From Simiduia curdlanivorans (GTDB taxonomy: Bacteria > Pseudomonadota > Gammaproteobacteria > Pseudomonadales > Cellvibrionaceae), in the NCBI RefSeq assembly GCF_030409605.1, contig NZ_JAUFQG010000004.1:434001-498000 (forward strand): a DNA stretch of 64,000 nt, in the 5' to 3' direction. This document shows, piece by piece, positions 59,702 to 64,000 of the stretch. A model generated the notes under the pieces. That model made no database searches. It was given only the letters and a program-made list of their open reading frames with translations, and was not told the origin of the DNA. Numbering within the stretch: position 1 is the stretch's first letter; every line of letters begins with the position of its first letter. Position numbers and translations under genes: made by a program.

Positions 59702-60484
59702 ATGACTATTGATTACCAAAAAGATACCCGTGGTGTTGTAACAGTCACCATGAACCAGCCAGAAAAACACAACGCTTTCGACGACAGCGTGATTGAACAG
59801 TTGCAAGCAGCCTTCGATAAAGCGCGAGAGGATAAAAGTGTTCGCGCTTTAGTATTGGCGGCCGAGGGAAAATCTTTTTCCGCCGGTGCCGACCTCGCGT
59901 GGATGCAACGCATGGCGAGCTATAGCTTGGCAGAAAATCGCCGCGACGCCGACGCGCTGGCCAAGATGTTATTCACGTTAAATCATTTACCTTTTCCCAC
60001 ACTGGCAAAAGTACAGGGCGCAGCTTTTGGTGGCGCCGTGGGCTTAGTGAGCTGTTGTGATCTAGCCTTTGCCTCCACGCGCGCAAGTTTTTGCTTGAGC
60101 GAAGTGAAGATCGGCTTAATACCGGCCACCATCAGCCCCTACGTAATAACAGCCATGGGCGAGCGCGCCGCGCGCCGCTATTTTTTAACGGCTGAACGAT
60201 TTGATGCAGAAAAAGCCAAGGCGATAGGTCTAGTCAGTGAAGTGGTAGATGAGAATGAATTAAATCAAGCCATCGAAGCGGCCATCGGTAATTTATTGAA
60301 CAACAGCCCAGCGGCCTTAAGCGCCGCCAAGCAATTGGTGTTCGATGTTGCCAACCGCCCCATCAACCAAACGTTAATTGATGACACCAGCGCGCGCATT
60401 GCCGCCATTCGTGTTTCACAGGAGGGGCAGGAAGGCTTGCAAGCTTTCCTGCAAAAACGCAAACCTCAGTGGCAGGCTTCTTAG
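59702..60484 (+). CDS. liuC: methylglutaconyl-CoA hydratase
   Basis: The 260-residue crotonase-family enzyme hydrates 3-methylglutaconyl-CoA to HMG-CoA. Oxyanion-hole segments LAAEGKSFSAGADLAWM and VQGAAFGGAVGLVSCCD are present, followed by EVKIGLIPATISPYV, which is typical of the LiuC group. GTG at 59690 would also be in frame, but GGTGGAG precedes ATG 59702. It lies 15 bases after liuB and 9 before liuD. Confidence 0.93.
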   Translation: MTIDYQKDTRGVVTVTMNQPEKHNAFDDSVIEQLQAAFDKAREDKSVRALVLAAEGKSFSAGADLAWMQRMASYSLAENRRDADALAKMLFTLNHLPFPTLAKVQGAAFGGAVGLVSCCDLAFASTRASFCLSEVKIGLIPATISPYVITAMGERAARRYFLTAERFDAEKAKAIGLVSEVVDENELNQAIEAAIGNLLNNSPAALSAAKQLVFDVANRPINQTLIDDTSARIAAIRVSQEGQEGLQAFLQKRKPQWQAS

Positions 60485-60493
60485 GGAGATAAC

Positions 60494-62506
60494 ATGTTCA
60501 GTAAAATATTAATTGCCAATCGCGGTGAAATTGCCTGTCGCGTTATTCGCACAGCGCGCAAGCTCGGCATTAGAACTGTCGCCGTTTACTCGGATGCCGA
60601 CCGCCACAGCTTGCACGTGGCCATGGCCGACGAAGCCATTCACATAGGCCCAGCACCCTCGCGCGAAAGTTATCTATGCGGCGACAAAATTCTCGCTGCG
60701 GCGCTGAAAACGAAAGCGGAAGCCATTCACCCTGGCTACGGATTTTTATCGGAAAACGCCGGTTTTGCTAAAGCCTGTGCCGAACAAGGCGTGGTATTTA
60801 TCGGCCCGCCTTTAGGCGCCATTGAAGCCATGGGCTCGAAGTCTGCCGCCAAAACCATTATGGAAAAAGCAGGCGTGCCTTTGGTACCCGGCTATCACGG
60901 CGACGACCAGTCGCCGGCGCTCATCAAAAAACACGCCAACGCCATGGGCTACCCCGTCTTACTCAAAGCCGCCGCCGGCGGTGGTGGCAAGGGTATGCGT
61001 CAGGTCTGGTCGGAAGCTGAATTCGATGAAGCCTTAAACGCCGCCAAGCGCGAAGCCATGAACGCCTTTGGCGACGACAAAATGTTGGTGGAAAAATATC
61101 TCACCCAACCGCGCCACGTAGAAATTCAAGTTTTTTGCGACAATCACAGCAACGGCGTTTACCTGTTCGAACGCGATTGCAGCGTTCAGCGCCGACACCA
61201 AAAAGTAGTAGAAGAAGCACCGGCACCGGGCATGGACCCAGCATTGCGCTCGGCCATGGGCGAAGCCGCACTCACCGCCGCGCAAGCCATTAGTTACGCT
61301 GGCGCAGGCACGGTTGAGTTTCTGTTAGACCACGACGGCTCATTTTATTTCATGGAGATGAACACCCGCCTGCAAGTGGAACATCCGGTCACCGAAATGA
61401 TCACCCACCAAGATTTGGTGGAGTGGCAATTGCGTGTCGCCGCCGATGAAATTTTACCGCTCAGCCAAGATCAACTGCGCATAGACGGCCACTCATTCGA
61501 AACGCGTATCTACGCCGAAGATCCAGACAAGGATTTTTTACCCGTCACCGGCACCCTGTCCTATTTAGAAACACCGCTAGAAACGCCACACGTGCGGGTA
61601 GAAACCGGTGTACGTCAGGGCGATGAGGTAAGTGTGTATTACGACCCGATGATCGCAAAACTGGTGGTCTGGGGCCGGGATCGCGACAGCGCCCTACGGC
61701 GCTTGCAACAAGCGCTGAGCGAGTATCGTATTGGCGGCATGACCACCAACCTATCCTTCTTGTATAACTTAATCAGCACCGAACCCTTTCGCGCCGCCGA
61801 TTTAGATACTGGCTTTATCGAGAAGCACCAGTCGTTAATTTTTAAGAAGGATGGTGAACTGCTGGAGCAATACTTGCCGTTTGCGGCGCTGTATTTAGCA
61901 CTTGCACAAACACAAGCGGCACTGGCCGCCGCCGCTCATGTGGATGCAAACTCGCCATGGAATCGCGCCGATGCCTGGCGCGTGCACGGCAGTCGGCAGC
62001 ACAAGTTTTCTATACGAGTGCACAGCGTCGAGCACCTGCTCATCGTCGATCAACAAGGCGACGGCCCCAGCAGCCGCTACTTAGTTTCTCACAATGGCCA
62101 AACCCGAACCTTACAGGGCAACTTGGTCGGCAATCATTTAATTGCCGATATGGATGGCCACCGGCAGAAACTGCAAGTGACCGAAGATAACAATCACATT
62201 AGCCTGTTCTGTAATAACCACGTACTGAATTTCTCGCGCCAGCTGCCAGACATCGCCGACCAGGCCGACATGCAGCACGCCGGCGGCCTCACCGCGCCGA
62301 TGAATGGCACGCTAGTGACCCAACTGGTTAAAGTCGGGCAGCCCGTCGAGGCCGGCACGCCCTTACTTGTGATGGAGGCGATGAAAATGGAACACACCAT
62401 TAAAGCGCCAGCCGCGGGTCAAGTTAAACAATTCTTTTTCGCCGCTGGAGAATTAGTAGACGGTGGTGCGTTGCTGGTGGATTTTGAAAAGAAGGAAAAT
62501 GAGTAG
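60494..62506 (+). CDS. liuD: 3-methylcrotonyl-CoA carboxylase, biotin-containing (alpha) subunit
   Basis: The 670-residue subunit has an N-terminal biotin carboxylase (MFSKILIANRGEIACRVIRTARKLGI, HPGYGFLSENAGFA, KAAAGGGGKGMR, FERDCSVQRRHQKVVEEAP, MNTRLQVEHPVTEM) and a C-terminal biotinyl domain whose VMEAMKMEH carries biotin on Lys631. Between them is the BT linker domain. It needs biotin, made by the bio operon in this window. GGGAG stands before the ATG. Twelve heptamers follow directly after the stop. Confidence 0.95.
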   Translation: MFSKILIANRGEIACRVIRTARKLGIRTVAVYSDADRHSLHVAMADEAIHIGPAPSRESYLCGDKILAAALKTKAEAIHPGYGFLSENAGFAKACAEQGVVFIGPPLGAIEAMGSKSAAKTIMEKAGVPLVPGYHGDDQSPALIKKHANAMGYPVLLKAAAGGGGKGMRQVWSEAEFDEALNAAKREAMNAFGDDKMLVEKYLTQPRHVEIQVFCDNHSNGVYLFERDCSVQRRHQKVVEEAPAPGMDPALRSAMGEAALTAAQAISYAGAGTVEFLLDHDGSFYFMEMNTRLQVEHPVTEMITHQDLVEWQLRVAADEILPLSQDQLRIDGHSFETRIYAEDPDKDFLPVTGTLSYLETPLETPHVRVETGVRQGDEVSVYYDPMIAKLVVWGRDRDSALRRLQQALSEYRIGGMTTNLSFLYNLISTEPFRAADLDTGFIEKHQSLIFKKDGELLEQYLPFAALYLALAQTQAALAAAAHVDANSPWNRADAWRVHGSRQHKFSIRVHSVEHLLIVDQQGDGPSSRYLVSHNGQTRTLQGNLVGNHLIADMDGHRQKLQVTEDNNHISLFCNNHVLNFSRQLPDIADQADMQHAGGLTAPMNGTLVTQLVKVGQPVEAGTPLLVMEAMKMEHTIKAPAAGQVKQFFFAAGELVDGGALLVDFEKKENE

Positions 62507-62510
62507 AAGG

Positions 62511-62594
62511 CTGCAAGCTGCAAGCTGCAAGCTGCAAGCTGCAAGCTGCAAGCTGCAAGCTGCAAGCTGCAAGCTGCAAGCTGCAAGCTGCAAA
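62511..62594. repeat. tandem heptamer array, 12 copies of CTGCAAG
   Basis: Eleven exact CTGCAAG units followed by CTGCAAA, with no interruption, in the 117-base gap between liuD and liuE. The array starts 5 bases after the liuD stop and ends 30 bases before the liuE ATG. Slippage is expected to change its copy number. The unit is one transition away from the CTGTAAG units at 9634-9656. Confidence 0.95.
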
Positions 62595-62623
62595 ATTAAT
62601 GCTGATAGTGGAAAAATTGTCTA

Positions 62624-63541
62624 ATGAACTTTCCAAGTTCCGTAAAAATTGTCGAAGTGGGCCCGCGCGACGGGCTGCAGAATGAGAAGCAACCTATCGC
62701 CGTCGCCGATAAGGTGGCGCTGGTCAACGCGCTCAGCAATGCCGGGTTGAAATTTATTGAGGCCGGTAGTTTTGTGAACCCTAAATGGGTTCCGCAAATG
62801 GCCGGTAGCGAGGAAGTGTTTGCAGGCATCGCGCGAAAAGCCGGGGTTAGCTACGCCGCGCTCACCCCAAATATGGTGGGTTTTGAACGGGCTATTGCAG
62901 CGGGCGCCGATGAAGTTGCTATATTTGCGGCGGCGTCTGAAGCCTTTAGCCAGAAAAATATTAATTGCTCTATCGAAGAGAGTATCGAACGCTTCGCACC
63001 TATTTTAACTGCCGCAAGGGCGCAAAATATTCCCGTGCGCGGCTACGTATCCTGCATCGCTGGTTGCCCCTATGAAGGTGACATTGCACCAAGCAAGGTA
63101 GCCGAGGTATCCGACATTCTATTTCAAGCCGGCTGCTATGAAATTTCCTTAGGCGACACTATTGGAACCGGTACGCCCGCCAACATTGAACGCGTCATCG
63201 AGCTAACCAACAAGAAAGTGCCGCTCGAAAAGCTCGCGCTACACGCGCACGATACCTATGGCCAAGCCATCGCCAATATTTATCGCGCGTTTCAAATGGG
63301 CGTATCGGTTTTCGATAGCTCCGTGGCCGGCCTAGGCGGCTGCCCCTACGCGAAAGGTGCGTCGGGCAATGTCGCCACCGAAGATGTCATCTACTTGTTA
63401 AATGGCTTGGGAATCGCACACGGTGTGGATCTACAAGCGGTGATTACTGCAGGTAAAAATATTTGCGCAAGCCTCGGGCGCGTAAGCCAGTCGAAAGTGG
63501 CTCGCGCGCTTAGCAGCGAAAAACCCGGCAATTGCACCTAA
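62624..63541 (+). CDS. liuE: hydroxymethylglutaryl-CoA lyase
   Basis: The 305-residue TIM-barrel enzyme cleaves HMG-CoA to acetyl-CoA and acetoacetate, ending leucine degradation. Active-site elements: VGPRDGLQNE at the N-terminus (metal Asp, catalytic Arg), SCIAGCPYEG, SLGDTIGTGTP, HAHDTYGQAIAN (metal His pair) and the signature GLGGCPYAKGASGNVATEDV with the catalytic Cys. Length fits the family. Last gene of the liu cluster; its expression may be influenced by the heptamer array just upstream. Confidence 0.95.
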   Translation: MNFPSSVKIVEVGPRDGLQNEKQPIAVADKVALVNALSNAGLKFIEAGSFVNPKWVPQMAGSEEVFAGIARKAGVSYAALTPNMVGFERAIAAGADEVAIFAAASEAFSQKNINCSIEESIERFAPILTAARAQNIPVRGYVSCIAGCPYEGDIAPSKVAEVSDILFQAGCYEISLGDTIGTGTPANIERVIELTNKKVPLEKLALHAHDTYGQAIANIYRAFQMGVSVFDSSVAGLGGCPYAKGASGNVATEDVIYLLNGLGIAHGVDLQAVITAGKNICASLGRVSQSKVARALSSEKPGNCT

Positions 63542-63601
63542 CAGCTATCAATATAGTAGACAGCAGAAAGGGCCAATCTACTTATTTGTTGGGTGGGTCA
63601 G

Positions 63602-63646
63602 AATAAAAATAAAAGCGCCAGCCCGCTATTTCTATAACGGGCTGGC
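63602..63646 (-). terminator. terminator for the minus-strand gene at the right edge
   Basis: GCCAGCCCG (63617-63625) and CGGGCTGGC (63638-63646) form a perfect 9-bp stem with a 12-base loop. On the minus strand it is followed by GCTTTTATTTTTATTC, a T-rich tract. It could also stop liuE transcripts from the other side, though there the tract is lacking. Confidence 0.7.
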
Positions 63647-63747
63647 AAAGGACACAACTCACTGAAGCAAAACGGACAGACCTAGTTTAGCGCGTAAACG
63701 TTTAGGCCCGAATCTAATTCTAAAAAGAAAACCTAAGCGCAACAAAC

Positions 63748-64000
63748 CTAAACGTTAGTAAAGAGATTCGGAATAGACGATGTATTGCCACCATAGGGCA
63801 CTTCCACACCAGCGGCGCGCCCAATGGTGGCCCATACCCGCTGCATATCCACAGCTTTACCCATCGCCCAATGGCTACGCTCGCCGATATCATATAAATC
63901 CATAAACCGACCACCGTTGTGTTTTAACAACCCGGAAGCGCCACCGATTAAGGTTACCGGCACATCTTGCATATGCTCGGGTGCGCCATCGGCCATTTCA
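63748..64000 (-). CDS. C-terminus of a DUF1552-like protein (5' part outside window)
   Basis: Eighty-three codons are visible, open through the right edge, ending TAG at 63748. The text DVPVTLIGGASGLLKHNGGRFMDL ... MGKAVDMQRVWATIGRAAGVEV is the end of a DUF1552/DUF1501-type protein, where a (V/L)PV-(L/V)-GGA-G-K-GR segment is followed by a last helical piece. These proteins are alkaline-phosphatase/sulfatase-fold relatives, usually exported and often paired with DUF1592/DUF1588 cytochrome-type proteins. Function is unknown. DUF1501 is the main alternative. Confidence 0.5.
   Translation of the reverse strand, partial: EMADGAPEHMQDVPVTLIGGASGLLKHNGGRFMDLYDIGERSHWAMGKAVDMQRVWATIGRAAGVEVPYGGNTSSIPNLFTNV

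Noticed and set aside
62424..62636. Minus-strand frame with LQLAACS repeats
   Set aside because: It is only the translation of the CTGCAAG array; no independent coding signal.
1..64000. CRISPR arrays, prophage, restriction-modification, toxin-antitoxin or secretion islands, tRNA and rRNA genes
   Set aside because: I looked for regularly spaced repeats, integrase or transposase genes, defence-type gene pairs and tRNA arm sequences and found none; the lone HNH gene is of a housekeeping chromosomal type.

Overview
The window reads as a chromosomal segment of a motile, marine-type gammaproteobacterium of the Cellvibrionaceae/Pseudomonas-Alteromonas breadth. This rests on the gene content and order: sodium-type PomA/PomB stator genes divergent from xseB-ispA-dxs, a compact nrdR-ribD-ribE-ribBA-ribH-nusB-thiL-pgpA run, a bioB-F-H-C-(arsC)-D operon, a fimX-serB neighbourhood like that of Pseudomonas, and a complete leucine-degradation (liu) cluster. 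Coding density is high, genes occur on both strands, and I see no prophage, plasmid or CRISPR region and no tRNA or rRNA gene. Species-level identity cannot be read from the sequence alone.

Layout. 1-2.7 kb (minus strand): end-truncated MlaE-like permease, cca, HNH nuclease. 3.0-5.4 kb (minus): pomA-pomB-pilZ with a good sigma-28-type promoter at 5428-5454. 5.6-8.8 kb (plus): xseB, ispA, dxs, supplying isoprenoid precursors. 8.8-9.5 kb: secreted leucine-rich-repeat protein. 9.7-16.9 kb (minus): ribA, retropepsin-like protease, and the rib/nusB/thiL/pgpA block headed by nrdR. 17-26.4 kb: hybrid sensor kinase, acyl-CoA ligase, LpxH-like phosphoesterase, purEK, secreted nuclease, EVE protein, Hpt protein and a REC-EAL phosphodiesterase. 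26.4-29.8 kb (minus): DUF3094 small membrane protein, acyl-CoA dehydrogenase, SprA-like protein and a small unknown protein. 30-35.1 kb (minus): biotin operon with a BirA-type operator. 35.2-40 kb (plus): comF, FabH-like synthase, srkA/yihE, GNAT, cysE. 40.1-49.6 kb: a PilZ-like protein, fimX, a DUF6436 protein, an MCP, serB (minus), an AhpA-like protein and a secreted EEP hydrolase. 49.6-56 kb: a 263-bp MITE-like element, yggN-like gene, a REC-PAS-GGDEF-EAL/histidine-kinase pair, and a PHB-depolymerase-like esterase. 56.2-63.5 kb (plus): liuR-liuA-liuB-liuC-liuD-liuE. The end holds the C-terminus of a DUF1552-like protein.

How the genes work together. Cyclic-di-GMP and motility recur throughout (PilZ, PomAB, REC-EAL, FimX, PilZ-like partner, MCP, GGDEF-EAL). 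The rib genes cover the riboflavin pathway, but the GTP cyclohydrolase II half of RibBA has lost its zinc cysteines, so the stand-alone RibA at 9669-10277 should carry that step. The bio genes cover pimeloyl-ACP to biotin apart from bioA, which is not in the window; biotin is then used by LiuD. The liu genes turn isovaleryl-CoA into acetyl-CoA and acetoacetate under LiuR, but liuA is broken by one extra base in a run of A.

The least explained material is repetitive: two elements (58 and 263 bp) sharing perfect terminal inverted repeats and 4-bp target duplications; two large intergenic inverted-repeat structures carrying CTGTAAR-type heptamers (9544-9673 and 57918-58050); and a 12-copy heptamer array at 62511-62594. 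No convincing new multi-gene system was found.
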